Shown here in pieces: positions 1 through 7,062 of a stretch of 7,382 nucleotides of DNA. Numbering within the stretch: position 1 is the stretch's first letter; every line of letters begins with the position of its first letter. The translations under genes were made by a program, and so were the position numbers. Source of the stretch: Christensenella sp. UBA4263 (GTDB taxonomy: Bacteria > Bacillota > Clostridia > Christensenellales > Aristaeellaceae); assembly GCA_002395225.1 (NCBI GenBank), contig DGWH01000079.1:1-7382 (forward strand), in the 5' to 3' direction. The notes below the pieces were generated by a model, which did not search any database, had not been told where the DNA came from, and worked only from the letters and a program-made list of their open reading frames with translations.

Positions 1-2424
1 GCCCCCATTCTCTCCCTCTCCGAACACGATTTGAAAATGCTGAACGACAGCGCCATCAAGATCATCAAAGAGTTGAAAATAGAGGGCGGATGCAATGTGC
101 AGTTTGCCTTGAACCCGGAAAGCAGCGAATATTACCTGATCGAGGTCAACCCCCGCGTTTCCCGCTCTTCGGCGCTGGCCAGCAAGGCCAGCGGCTATCC
201 CATTGCCCGGGTGACCGCCAAGGTGGCCATGGGCATGCTGCTGGAGGAGATCCCGGTGGCCGGCGGCAATGCGGCCATGGAACCCAGCCTTAACTACATC
301 GTGGCCAAGTTCCCGCGGTTCCCCTTTGACAAATTCACCTCGGCCAGCAATCTGCTGGGAACGCAGATGAAGGCGACGGGCGAGGTCATGGGCATTGGCA
401 GCACGCTGGAGGAGTGCGTGCTCAAGAGCGTGCGGAGCCTTGAAACAGGCGTCTGCCACCTGCATCTGTCCCAGTTTGATGCATGGTCCGAGGAAAAGCT
501 GCTTGAGTATGTCTCCGACTTCCATGCGGACGGGCTGTATGCCGTGGCGGAACTCATCCGGCGCGGGGTGTCCCTTGAAACGGTGCACGAAAAGACCATG
601 ATTACCGGCCTGTTCCTTGAGAGCATTCAGAAGATCACGGACATGGAAAAGCGCCTGGCGGCGGCACCGGGGGATGTGCAGGTGCTGCGGGAGGCCAAGG
701 TCATGGGCTTTGGCGATGAGGAGATCGGGAAACTGTGGCATGTCCGGGATACCGAGGTGTACGCGCTGCGGAAAAAGAACGGCATTGTGCCCGTGTTCCG
801 CATGGTGGATACCCTGCATACCGGCAAGTATATCGCGTATCTCTATTCCAGTTACAGCGGCAAAAATGATTCCATTCTCACTGACAAGAAAAAGATCGTG
901 GTGCTGGGCGCCGGCCCCATCCGCATCGGGCAGGGCGTGGAGTTTGACTACAGCACGGTTCACGCGGTGCAGACCATCCGCCGGGCCGGGTATGAGGCCA
1001 TCATCATCAACAACAATCCGGAGACCGTGTCAACCGACTACACGACGGCGGACAAGCTCTATTTTGAGCCGCTGACGCCGGAGGATGTCATGGCCATCAT
1101 CGACTTTGAAAAGCCGGAGGGGGTCATCGCCTCCCTGGGCGGCCAGACGGCCATTAACCTGGCAGCGCCGCTCATGAAGCGGGGCGTGCGGATCATCGGC
1201 ACCGACTGCGATGCCATTGAGCGGGCGGAAAACCGGGATGCGTTTGAGAAGATCCTGCTGGAGCTGAATATTCCCCAGCCGCAGGGCCGGGCCGTGACCA
1301 AGATCGAGGACGGCGTGGCGGCGGCAAAGGAGATCGGGTATCCGGTGCTGGTGCGGCCCAGCTTTGTCCTGGGCGGACGTGCCATGGAGATCGTCGGGGA
1401 TGAGGCGCAGCTGCGGCATTACCTCAAGACGGCGGTTGAAATCGATTCGGATAAGCCGGTGCTGGTGGACAAGTACATCCGCGGCAAGGAAGTGGAAGTG
1501 GATGCCATCTGCGATGGCCGGGATGTGTTCGTGCCGGGCATCATGGAGCTGGTGGAGCGCACCGGCATTCACAGCGGCGACAGCATTTCCGTCTATCCGA
1601 CCTTCAGCATCAGCAACAAGGTCAAGGGCATCATCCTGCAGTATGCCAAAAAGCTGGGACTGGGCATCGGCATTGTGGGCCTTTACAACATTCAGTTCAT
1701 TGTGGATGAGCATGAACAGGTATACATCATTGAGGTCAATCCGCGCTCGAGCCGCACGGTGCCGTTCCTGAGCAAGGCCACGGGCTACAGCCTGGCGGAC
1801 ATTGCCACGGAGGTGATCCTGGGCAAGAGCCTCAAGGAGCAGGGATTCTTTGACCTGTATCCGGAGGAGAAGAAGCGCTACTATGTAAAAGTGCCGGTCT
1901 TCAGCTTCAACAAGATCAAGGGCCTGGATGCCTACCTGAGCCCGGAGATGAAGTCGACGGGCGAGGCCATCGGGTATGATGACAAGCTGAACCGGGCCCT
2001 CTACAAGGCTCTGCAGGCCGCGGGCACCCGCCTCAAGAACTACGGCACGGTCCTGGTCACCATTGCGGACCGGGACAAGGAGGAGGCGCTGGACCTGATC
2101 CGCCGCTTCTACAACCTGGGCTTCAACATTCAGGCGACCTCGGGCACGGCCCGGTTCCTAAAGGAGCACGGCATCCGGACCCATGTGGTCAGGAAGATCA
2201 GCCAGGACAGCACGGAGATTCTGGACAGCATCCGTGCGGGCCATGTGGCCTATATCATCAACACCCGGGAAATCGGGGAGGCGGATTCCAGGAGCGACGG
2301 TCTGCTGATCCGCCGCTGCGCCACGGAAAACAATGCGACCATTTTCACCACGCTGGATACGGTGCGCGTCCTGCTGGATGTCCTGGAGGAGACGACGCTG
2401 ACCATTTCCACCATTGACGCGTGA
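1..2424 (+). CDS. carB: Carbamoyl phosphate synthase large subunit (5' partial)
   Basis: Makes carbamoyl phosphate from bicarbonate, ammonia (delivered by the CarA glutaminase) and two ATP; first step of cytoplasmic pyrimidine synthesis. The frame is open from base 1, so the gene starts outside the window; the Met codon at 31 is internal. About 807 residues remain and roughly the first 260 of a ~1070-residue protein are missing. Seen in order (fragment numbering): end of the first ATP-grasp domain with EVNPRVSR at 48-55; the oligomerisation region; the second synthetase half from about 297 (VVLGAGPIRIGQG) with RPSFVLGGR at 452-460 and EVNPRSSR at 578-585; and a C-terminal MGS-like allosteric domain from about 679. 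In that domain T713, T716 and K732 align with E. coli T974, T977 and K993, which bind effectors, so nucleotide control is plausible. No frameshift is visible. Placement directly before pyrK suggests the pyrimidine-specific (PyrAB-type) copy. Confidence 0.97.
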   Translation, partial: APILSLSEHDLKMLNDSAIKIIKELKIEGGCNVQFALNPESSEYYLIEVNPRVSRSSALASKASGYPIARVTAKVAMGMLLEEIPVAGGNAAMEPSLNYIVAKFPRFPFDKFTSASNLLGTQMKATGEVMGIGSTLEECVLKSVRSLETGVCHLHLSQFDAWSEEKLLEYVSDFHADGLYAVAELIRRGVSLETVHEKTMITGLFLESIQKITDMEKRLAAAPGDVQVLREAKVMGFGDEEIGKLWHVRDTEVYALRKKNGIVPVFRMVDTLHTGKYIAYLYSSYSGKNDSILTDKKKIVVLGAGPIRIGQGVEFDYSTVHAVQTIRRAGYEAIIINNNPETVSTDYTTADKLYFEPLTPEDVMAIIDFEKPEGVIASLGGQTAINLAAPLMKRGVRIIGTDCDAIERAENRDAFEKILLELNIPQPQGRAVTKIEDGVAAAKEIGYPVLVRPSFVLGGRAMEIVGDEAQLRHYLKTAVEIDSDKPVLVDKYIRGKEVEVDAICDGRDVFVPGIMELVERTGIHSGDSISVYPTFSISNKVKGIILQYAKKLGLGIGIVGLYNIQFIVDEHEQVYIIEVNPRSSRTVPFLSKATGYSLADIATEVILGKSLKEQGFFDLYPEEKKRYYVKVPVFSFNKIKGLDAYLSPEMKSTGEAIGYDDKLNRALYKALQAAGTRLKNYGTVLVTIADRDKEEALDLIRRFYNLGFNIQATSGTARFLKEHGIRTHVVRKISQDSTEILDSIRAGHVAYIINTREIGEADSRSDGLLIRRCATENNATIFTTLDTVRVLLDVLEETTLTISTIDA

Positions 2425-2432
2425 GGCGTGAC

Positions 2433-3164
2433 ATGAAACAGACAATTCTGACGATTGAATCAAACAGTCCCCTGACAAGTGCGGTCTACCGGCTGGACCT
2501 GCGGGGGGCAGAGGAGATGCAGCGGCCCGGACAGTTCATCAATATCCGGCTGGCGGGGCACTTTCTGCGCCGCCCCATCTCTGTGTATGACCAGGACGGG
2601 GACCGCCTGACGGTGCTGTATAAGACTGTCGGCGCCGGAACGGAGCAGCTCTCCCGGATGCAGCGCGGCGAAACACTGGATGTGCTGACCGGCCTTGGCA
2701 ATGGCTATGACCTGGGGAAAGCAGGCACATGTCCCCTGCTCCTGGGCGGCGGCGTGGGCGTTCCGCCCCTGTATCTGCTGGCCAAAGAACTGCGGGCCAA
2801 AGCTCTGCCGGTGACCGCGGTCCTGGGCTTCAATACCCGGGAGGAGGTCTTTGGCGAGGCGGAATTCCGGGAGCTGGGCTGCGAGGTCACGGTGACGACG
2901 GCGGATGGCACGTACGGCACCCGGGGCTTTGTCACGGATGCGCTGCCACTGAATTACAGCTACTTTTACACCTGCGGTCCCGAGCCGATGCTCAGGGCCG
3001 TGTACCGGGCGACGAACACTTCCGGCCAGTTCAGCTTTGAGGAGCGCATGGGCTGCGGATTCGGCGCCTGCATGGGGTGCAGCTGCAAAACCATTACCGG
3101 CCAGAAACGGATCTGCCGGGAGGGGCCGGTGCTTGAAAAGGAGGAGATCCTGTGGGCAGACTGA
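2433..3164 (+). CDS. pyrK: Dihydroorotate dehydrogenase B, electron transfer subunit
   Basis: FAD and [2Fe-2S] subunit that passes electrons from the FMN of PyrD to NAD+, allowing NAD-linked orotate formation in the cytoplasm. The 243-residue product is close to the usual 250-260. Visible parts: ferredoxin-reductase-like FAD-binding domain with RRPIS at 46-50; NAD-binding domain opening with GGGVGVPPL at 105-113 and containing CGPEPM at 181-186; C-terminal Fe-S cluster ligands C208, C213, C216 and C228 (C-x4-C-x2-C-x11-C), with an extra C218. I chose ATG 2433 because GTGAGG at 2421-2426 sits 6 nt upstream. An in-frame GTG at 2421 would add four residues and overlap carB by 4 nt, but has no Shine-Dalgarno before it. 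The gene starts 8 nt after the carB stop, and its end overlaps pyrD, which fits coupled synthesis of the two subunits. Confidence 0.95.
   Translation: MKQTILTIESNSPLTSAVYRLDLRGAEEMQRPGQFINIRLAGHFLRRPISVYDQDGDRLTVLYKTVGAGTEQLSRMQRGETLDVLTGLGNGYDLGKAGTCPLLLGGGVGVPPLYLLAKELRAKALPVTAVLGFNTREEVFGEAEFRELGCEVTVTTADGTYGTRGFVTDALPLNYSYFYTCGPEPMLRAVYRATNTSGQFSFEERMGCGFGACMGCSCKTITGQKRICREGPVLEKEEILWAD
3137..3144 (+). promoter_or_regulatory. Ribosome binding site of pyrD (decides the GTG start)
   Basis: AAAGGAGG lies 7 nt before GTG 3152, inside the 3' end of pyrK. This strong Shine-Dalgarno supports the GTG as the true start, even though it makes pyrD overlap pyrK by 13 nt. Confidence 0.85.
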
Positions 3165-4057
3165 GTACGACGCTGCTGGGAATTGAACTGGACAATCCGG
3201 TCATCCCGGCCAGCGGCACCTTCGGCTTTGGCTGGGAGTTTGCACAGTGGTATGATATCAACTGTCTGGGGACCTTCAGCTTCAAGGGAACCACCAAAGA
3301 TCCCCGGTTCGGCAACCCGACGCCCCGCATCGCGGAGTGCGCCTCGGGGATGATCAATGCCGTGGGCCTGCAGAATCCGGGGGTTGACCAGGTGATCCGG
3401 GAGGAACTGCCGAAACTGGCCAAAGTCTTCCGTAAAAAGGTCATGGCCAATGTCAGCGGCTTCAGCGTGGCGGATTACGCCGCAGCCTGTGAGCGGCTGG
3501 ATCAGGAGGAGCAGGTGGGATGGCTTGAGGTCAATATCAGCTGTCCCAATGTGCACGGCGGCGGGATGAGTTTCGGAACGGATCCCGCCGCGGCGGCCGA
3601 GGTGACCCGGGCGGTCAAGAAAGTGACCCGCAAGCCGGTCATCATGAAGCTGAGCCCGAACGTGACGGATATAACGGCCATTGCCCGGGCCTGCGAGGAG
3701 GCGGGGGCGGATGGCATCAGCCTGATCAATACCCTTCAGGGGATGCGCATCAACCTGAGAACCCGGCAGCCGGTGCTCGCAAACGTGATGGGCGGCGTCA
3801 GCGGTCCGGCGGTTTTCCCGGTGGCTCTGCGCATGGTCTGGCAGACGGCCAGGGCCGTCCGGATTCCGGTCATCGGGATGGGCGGCATCACGACGGCGGA
3901 GGATGTGCTTGAGATGATGATGGCGGGCGCCGTCGCCTGTGAGGTGGGGGCCGCCAATCTGGTGGATCCCTGCGCCTGCAAGCGGATCATTGACGACTTG
4001 CCGGCAGCCATGGACAAATACGGGATCAGGAACCTCAGCGAGCTGCGGATACGGTAA
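3152..4057 (+). CDS. pyrD: Dihydroorotate dehydrogenase B, catalytic subunit (class 1B)
   Basis: FMN enzyme that oxidises dihydroorotate to orotate and works as a heterotetramer with PyrK. The 301-residue TIM-barrel protein has the usual length. Seen: N-terminal NPVIPASGTFG at 15-25, FKGTT with the FMN-contacting Lys45, the substrate-loop region NAVGLQNPG at 69-77, and NISCPNV at 128-134, whose Cys131 is the catalytic base position of class 1 enzymes (class 2 uses Ser). VIGMGGI and the following glycine-rich stretch near the C terminus match the FMN phosphate site. Cys plus an adjacent pyrK gives class 1B rather than the fumarate-linked 1A. It starts with GTG behind a strong AAAGGAGG and overlaps pyrK by 13 nt in another frame, so translation of the two is probably coupled. 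Small departures from common family sequence (SGFS, VGAAN) do not touch known catalytic residues. Confidence 0.96.
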   Translation: MGRLSTTLLGIELDNPVIPASGTFGFGWEFAQWYDINCLGTFSFKGTTKDPRFGNPTPRIAECASGMINAVGLQNPGVDQVIREELPKLAKVFRKKVMANVSGFSVADYAAACERLDQEEQVGWLEVNISCPNVHGGGMSFGTDPAAAAEVTRAVKKVTRKPVIMKLSPNVTDITAIARACEEAGADGISLINTLQGMRINLRTRQPVLANVMGGVSGPAVFPVALRMVWQTARAVRIPVIGMGGITTAEDVLEMMMAGAVACEVGAANLVDPCACKRIIDDLPAAMDKYGIRNLSELRIR

Positions 4058-4069
4058 GCTGCGCGCCGT

Positions 4070-4075
4070 TATAAT
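4070..4075 (+). promoter_or_regulatory. Possible -10 box of an internal promoter before pyrF
   Basis: A perfect TATAAT lies just after the pyrD stop. No good -35 is present at 16-18 nt upstream (the sequence there is within the pyrD end and reads like GGATAC), and there is no extended -10 TG. It could give a weak internal start for pyrF-pyrE-pyrBI, or be chance. Confidence 0.3.
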
Positions 4076-4109
4076 ACCCGACGATCAATGCGGTTAAACA
4101 GGAGCGGCC

Positions 4110-4126
4110 CTGTCGCGCAGCGACAG
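4110..4126 (+). repeat. Short perfect hairpin in the pyrD-pyrF gap
   Basis: CTGTCGC (4110-4116) and GCGACAG (4120-4126) form a perfect 7-bp, GC-rich inverted repeat with a GCA loop. It is followed by TTAAGTC, not a T-run, so it does not look like a standard terminator. It may affect mRNA stability or pausing between pyrD and pyrF. Confidence 0.5.
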
Positions 4127-4138
4127 TTAAGTCAAATC

Positions 4139-4186
4139 CAGGCCTCATGCAATGCTGCTCCGGCAAATGCTCAACAGTGAGGCCTG
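4139..4186 (+). repeat. 9-bp inverted repeat ending just before the pyrF ribosome binding site
   Basis: CAGGCCTCA (4139-4147) and TGAGGCCTG (4178-4186) are perfect inverted copies separated by 30 nt. The downstream arm ends one base before AAAGGAGG (4188-4195) of pyrF. In the RNA, this stem would sit against the Shine-Dalgarno and could modulate ribosome access. No T-run follows, so it is not a terminator. AGGCCT is itself palindromic, so the arms could also pair with themselves between molecules. Confidence 0.5.
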
Positions 4187-4187
4187 C

Positions 4188-4195
4188 AAAGGAGG
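4188..4195 (+). promoter_or_regulatory. Ribosome binding site of pyrF (decides the start)
   Basis: AAAGGAGG lies 8 nt before ATG 4204. The in-frame ATG at 4147 has no such site, which fixes the start at 4204 and removes a Cys-rich 19-residue extension that does not look like OMP decarboxylase. Confidence 0.85.
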
Positions 4196-4203
4196 ACACG
4201 AAG

Positions 4204-4902
4204 ATGGGCAGAGATGTCATTATTGCCTGTGATTTCCCGAATGCGGAGACGACACTGGCGTTTCTTGACCGGTTTACCGGCAGAAAGCCCTTTGTCAAAA
4301 TCGGAATGGAACTGTTTTACGGGGCCGGACCGGACATTGTGCGGACCGTGAAAGCCCGGGGGCATCAGGTGTTTCTGGATCTGAAACTGCATGATATCCC
4401 CAATACGGTGAAAAAATCCATGACGGTCCTGCGGGATCTGGGAGCGGACGTTGTCAACCTGCACGCGGCGGGAACCATCCGGATGATGGAAGCGGCGCTT
4501 GAGGGACTGACCCGGCCGGATGGAACGCGTCCGCTGCTGATTGCCGTTACCCAGCTGACCAGCACGGACCAGAGCGCACTTGAAAAGGAACTCCTGATCG
4601 AAAAGCCCATGCCCGAGGTGGTCATGCACTATGCCATGAATGCCAAAAAGGCAGGTCTGGACGGCGTGGTGTGCAGCCCGCTGGAGGCAGCAGCGGTCCA
4701 TGACAGATGCGGGGCCGACTTCCTGACGGTGACCCCCGGCGTCCGGTTTGCGGACGGGGACAAGGGTGACCAGAAGCGGGTCATGACCCCGGCAGAGGCG
4801 GCGAAAGTCGGCAGTGATTACATCGTGGTGGGACGGCCCATTACGGCCGCTGCGGATCCGGTGGCGGCGTATGAGCGCTGCATGCGGGAATTTGTCGGTT
4901 AA
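4204..4902 (+). CDS. pyrF: Orotidine 5'-phosphate decarboxylase
   Basis: Removes CO2 from OMP to give UMP, the last step of the pathway. The 232-residue protein matches the short bacterial family (about 230-240). Seen: DVIIACDFP at 4-12 with Asp10, VKIGMEL with Lys32, and the catalytic LDLKLHDIPNT at 58-68, which carries the Asp59-Lys61-Asp64 charge network; these align with Bacillus subtilis Lys33, Asp60, Lys62 and Asp65. The phosphate-binding TPGVR segment and VGRPIT with Arg211 are near the C terminus. The start at ATG 4204 follows a strong Shine-Dalgarno. It lies after the only large gap inside the operon (146 nt, with two inverted repeats) and is followed after 21 nt by pyrE, so it may be controlled partly apart from pyrD. 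Confidence 0.96.
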   Translation: MGRDVIIACDFPNAETTLAFLDRFTGRKPFVKIGMELFYGAGPDIVRTVKARGHQVFLDLKLHDIPNTVKKSMTVLRDLGADVVNLHAAGTIRMMEAALEGLTRPDGTRPLLIAVTQLTSTDQSALEKELLIEKPMPEVVMHYAMNAKKAGLDGVVCSPLEAAAVHDRCGADFLTVTPGVRFADGDKGDQKRVMTPAEAAKVGSDYIVVGRPITAAADPVAAYERCMREFVG

Positions 4903-4923
4903 GGCACGGAAAACGGAGAAAGG

Positions 4924-5577
4924 ATGAGAAAGATGACAAAAGAAGAACTAAGCCGCCTGATCGCGGGCGATCTGCTGAAAATCAAAGCGGTCTTTTTCAG
5001 ACCGGAGGAACCCTTTACCTGGGCCAGCGGGATCAAGAGCCCGGTGTACTGTGACAACCGTCTGACCCTGACAGCCCCGGAGGTCCGGGATGATGTGGAA
5101 AATGCCCTGGCCGAGACCATCAAGAGGGAATATCCGGAGGCGGAGGTCCTGATGGGAACCAGCACCGCCGGCATTGCCCATGCTGCCATTACGGCGCATC
5201 TTCTGAAAATGCCCATGGGCTATGTGCGCAGCGGCGCCAAGGACCATGGCCGCCAGAACCAGATTGAAGGACGGCTTGAGCCGGGCCAGAAGGTCGTGGT
5301 GGTGGAGGACCTGATCTCAACCGGCGGCAGCGTGCTGGAGGTGGTTGAGGTGCTGCGGGCAGCCGGTGCCCAGGTGCTTGGCATCGTGAGCATCTTTACC
5401 TACGGGATGAAGAAGGGCCTTGAGCGGCTGGCAGCCGCGGATGTCCGCAATGTTTCCCTGACCAATTTTGATGTCATCGCGGATGAGGCGGCGAAGCAGG
5501 GCTATATCCGGGCGGAGGATGTGGCACGGCTGATCCGGTTCAGAAACAACCCGCAGGATGAATCCTGGCGCGAATAA
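4924..5577 (+). CDS. pyrE: Orotate phosphoribosyltransferase
   Basis: Joins orotate and PRPP to give OMP and pyrophosphate, feeding PyrF. The 217-residue protein is the usual Bacillota size (B. subtilis 216). Seen: FTWASGIKSPVYCDNR near the N terminus, the flexible catalytic loop with Arg102, Lys106 and His108 (VRSGAKDHG), and the PRPP-binding motif VVVVEDLISTGGS at 124-136 with the acidic pair Glu128-Asp129. Two starts are possible: ATG 4924 with GGAG at 4915-4918, or ATG 4933 with AAAGGA at 4919-4924. The second would drop three residues; I kept the longer form, but the choice is uncertain. It lies 21 nt after pyrF, so the two are almost certainly cotranscribed, and 60 nt before pyrB. Confidence 0.95.
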   Translation: MRKMTKEELSRLIAGDLLKIKAVFFRPEEPFTWASGIKSPVYCDNRLTLTAPEVRDDVENALAETIKREYPEAEVLMGTSTAGIAHAAITAHLLKMPMGYVRSGAKDHGRQNQIEGRLEPGQKVVVVEDLISTGGSVLEVVEVLRAAGAQVLGIVSIFTYGMKKGLERLAAADVRNVSLTNFDVIADEAAKQGYIRAEDVARLIRFRNNPQDESWRE

Positions 5578-5637
5578 CCCGCTGCCTGTCCGGCAATGGA
5601 CCGCTGACCAAATGGCCAGAGTTGAGGAGGAAAGAAC

Positions 5638-6561
5638 ATGCGAAGTGTAATTGATGTTCCCGACCTGACACTCGGGGAACTGGATCACCTGATGGATACA
5701 GCAGAGGATATAATTGCGCGGCCGGACCGGTACAGCGAGGCCTGTCACGGGAAAAAGCTGGCGACGCTGTTCTTTGAACCCAGCACCCGTACCCGGCTCA
5801 GCTTTGAGGCGGCCATGTACGAACTGGGCGGCAATGTGCTGAGCGTGACCGGTGCCGGCACCAGCTCCGCGGCCAAGGGCGAGAGCGTGGCGGATACGGC
5901 CAAGACGGTGTCCTGCTATGCCGACATTATCGCCATGCGCCACCCCAAGGAAGGGGCGGCCCTGGTGGCGGCCAACAATGCCTCGGTCCCGGTCATCAAT
6001 GCGGGGGACGGCGGGCACTGCCATCCGACGCAGACCCTGGCGGATCTGCTCACCATCCGGCGGGAAAAGGGTCACCTTGACCATCTGCGGATCGGGCTTT
6101 GCGGCGACCTCAAGTTCGGACGCACGGTGCACAGCCTGATTACGGCCATGAGCCGGTATGACGGCCCGGAGTTTGTCCTGATCAGCCCCGAGGAACTGAA
6201 ACTGCCCGGCTATGTGAAAAATGACTGCCTGCGGGAAAAGAACATTCCGTATACGGAGACGACCAGCCTGGAACAGGTGATCGGGGAACTGGACATTCTG
6301 TATATGACCAGAGTCCAGCGGGAACGCTTCTTCAATGAGGAGGACTATTTGCGCCTCAAGGACAGCTACATTCTGACGCCGGAGAAGATGAAAAAGGGAC
6401 GGCCGGACCTGTGCGTCATGCATCCCCTGCCGCGGGTCAATGAAATCAGCGTGGCGGTGGATGAGGATCCCCGGGCCTGCTACTTCAAGCAGGTGCTCAA
6501 CGGAAAGTACATGCGCATGGCGCTGATCCTGATGCTGCTCAAGGAGGCGGGAAAATTATGA
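5638..6561 (+). CDS. pyrB: Aspartate carbamoyltransferase catalytic subunit
   Basis: Transfers the carbamoyl group from carbamoyl phosphate to aspartate, the committed step of pyrimidine synthesis. The 307-residue length is typical. Seen: FEPSTRTR at 46-53 for carbamoyl phosphate binding (Ser49, Thr50, Arg51, Thr52), Lys80 in the SSAAKGES loop (the E. coli Lys84 position, reaching into the neighbouring subunit), GHCHPTQTLADL for the second half of the carbamoyl site, and HPLPR at 262-266. Asp rather than ornithine specificity is inferred from overall sequence and the adjacent pyrI. GAGGAGG at 5624-5630, 7 nt upstream, supports the ATG. Its stop overlaps the pyrI start (ATGA), as expected for two parts of one holoenzyme. 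In Bacillus-type operons pyrB is usually near the front; here it is near the end. Confidence 0.97.
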   Translation: MRSVIDVPDLTLGELDHLMDTAEDIIARPDRYSEACHGKKLATLFFEPSTRTRLSFEAAMYELGGNVLSVTGAGTSSAAKGESVADTAKTVSCYADIIAMRHPKEGAALVAANNASVPVINAGDGGHCHPTQTLADLLTIRREKGHLDHLRIGLCGDLKFGRTVHSLITAMSRYDGPEFVLISPEELKLPGYVKNDCLREKNIPYTETTSLEQVIGELDILYMTRVQRERFFNEEDYLRLKDSYILTPEKMKKGRPDLCVMHPLPRVNEISVAVDEDPRACYFKQVLNGKYMRMALILMLLKEAGKL

Positions 6562-6980
6562 GAGTAGATGCCATCCGGAACGGAATTGTCATTGATCATA
6601 TTACGGCCGGCCTGGGCCGGAAGCTGTACAACCTGCTGGGCCTTGAAAACGTGTCGGCGCCGGTGGCGCTGCTGACCAATGTCAGTTCCGCCAAGCTGGG
6701 CCGCAAGGACATCATCAAGGTAGATGCGAATATTCCGGTGGACTTTAACGTCATCGGGTACGTGGATCCCGGCGCCACGGTGAACATCATCCGGGATGGG
6801 TCACTGGTGGAAAAAAGACGGATTGAGATGCCGGAAATGCTGGTCAATGTCATCCGCTGCAAAAATCCGCGCTGCATCACCAGCTGTGAACAGGAACTGG
6901 CGCACAAATTTCGTCTGACCAACCGTGAAAAAAAGGAATATCGTTGCATTTACTGTGAAACCAAGGTCGCTCTTTTGTGA
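6558..6980 (+). CDS. pyrI: Aspartate carbamoyltransferase regulatory subunit
   Basis: Allosteric partner of PyrB; in E. coli it binds CTP, UTP and ATP and holds the c6r6 holoenzyme together through a zinc domain. The 140-residue product is shorter than the 153 of E. coli. Seen: N-terminal nucleotide-binding domain with VIDH at 11-14 (Asp13 at the E. coli Asp19 position) and LGRKDIIK with Lys50 and Lys54 (E. coli Lys56 and Lys60), Lys86 near the E. coli Lys94 position, and the zinc ligands Cys101, Cys106, Cys130 and Cys133 (C-x4-C and C-x2-C). About six N-terminal residues that help form the nucleotide site in E. coli are absent. ATG overlaps the pyrB stop by 4 nt; AAGGAGG at 6541-6547 lies 10 nt upstream. 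Last gene of the operon, followed by a terminator. Confidence 0.95.
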   Translation: MRVDAIRNGIVIDHITAGLGRKLYNLLGLENVSAPVALLTNVSSAKLGRKDIIKVDANIPVDFNVIGYVDPGATVNIIRDGSLVEKRRIEMPEMLVNVIRCKNPRCITSCEQELAHKFRLTNREKKEYRCIYCETKVALL

Positions 6981-7003
6981 GAACTGAACAAACCTCATGC
7001 CTG

Positions 7004-7046
7004 AAAACACGAACGTTATAAAATACGAACGTTCGTGTTTTTATTT
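7004..7046 (+). terminator. Rho-independent terminator of the pyr operon
   Basis: AAAACACGAACGTT (7004-7017) and AACGTTCGTGTTTT (7028-7041) are a perfect 14-bp inverted repeat with a 10-nt loop, running into a T-rich tail up to about 7046. It begins 23 nt after the pyrI stop. The stem is AT-rich at its ends, so strength is uncertain, but form and place fit termination before purE. An A-run on the left means it could also work on the other strand. Confidence 0.85.
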
Positions 7047-7062
7047 CTCTTCCGGAACGTTT

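Noticed and set aside
31..60. carB starting at ATG 31
   Set aside because: The frame stays open and homologous to CarB back to base 1, and starting there would lack most of the first synthetase half; the gene is cut by the window edge.
1030..1713. 227-codon open frame on the minus strand inside carB
   Set aside because: Antisense shadow of the conserved second ATP-grasp half of carB; no family features.
4110..4130. Terminator between pyrD and pyrF
   Set aside because: The 7-bp hairpin is not followed by a T-run, so intrinsic termination is unlikely.
4134..4150. Possible PyrR-binding loop (TCCAGG...CCTC) before pyrF
   Set aside because: Only the first few bases resemble the ARUCCNGNGAGGYU motif; the GAGAGG core and the terminator/antiterminator context are missing.
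4147..4203. In-frame upstream ATG giving pyrF a Cys-rich N-terminal extension
   Set aside because: No Shine-Dalgarno precedes it, the added residues do not match the OMP decarboxylase N terminus, and a strong site fits ATG 4204. The stretch overlaps the inverted repeat instead.
5612..5630. CCAGAG...GAGG before pyrB as a PyrR-binding loop
   Set aside because: It needs a two-base insertion in the motif, and the GAGG is explained by the pyrB ribosome binding site.
5317..6423. 368-codon open frame on the minus strand opposite pyrE and pyrB
   Set aside because: It lies entirely over well-supported coding sequence, has no recognisable motif or ribosome site, and is the kind of open frame GC-rich codon use creates on the opposite strand.
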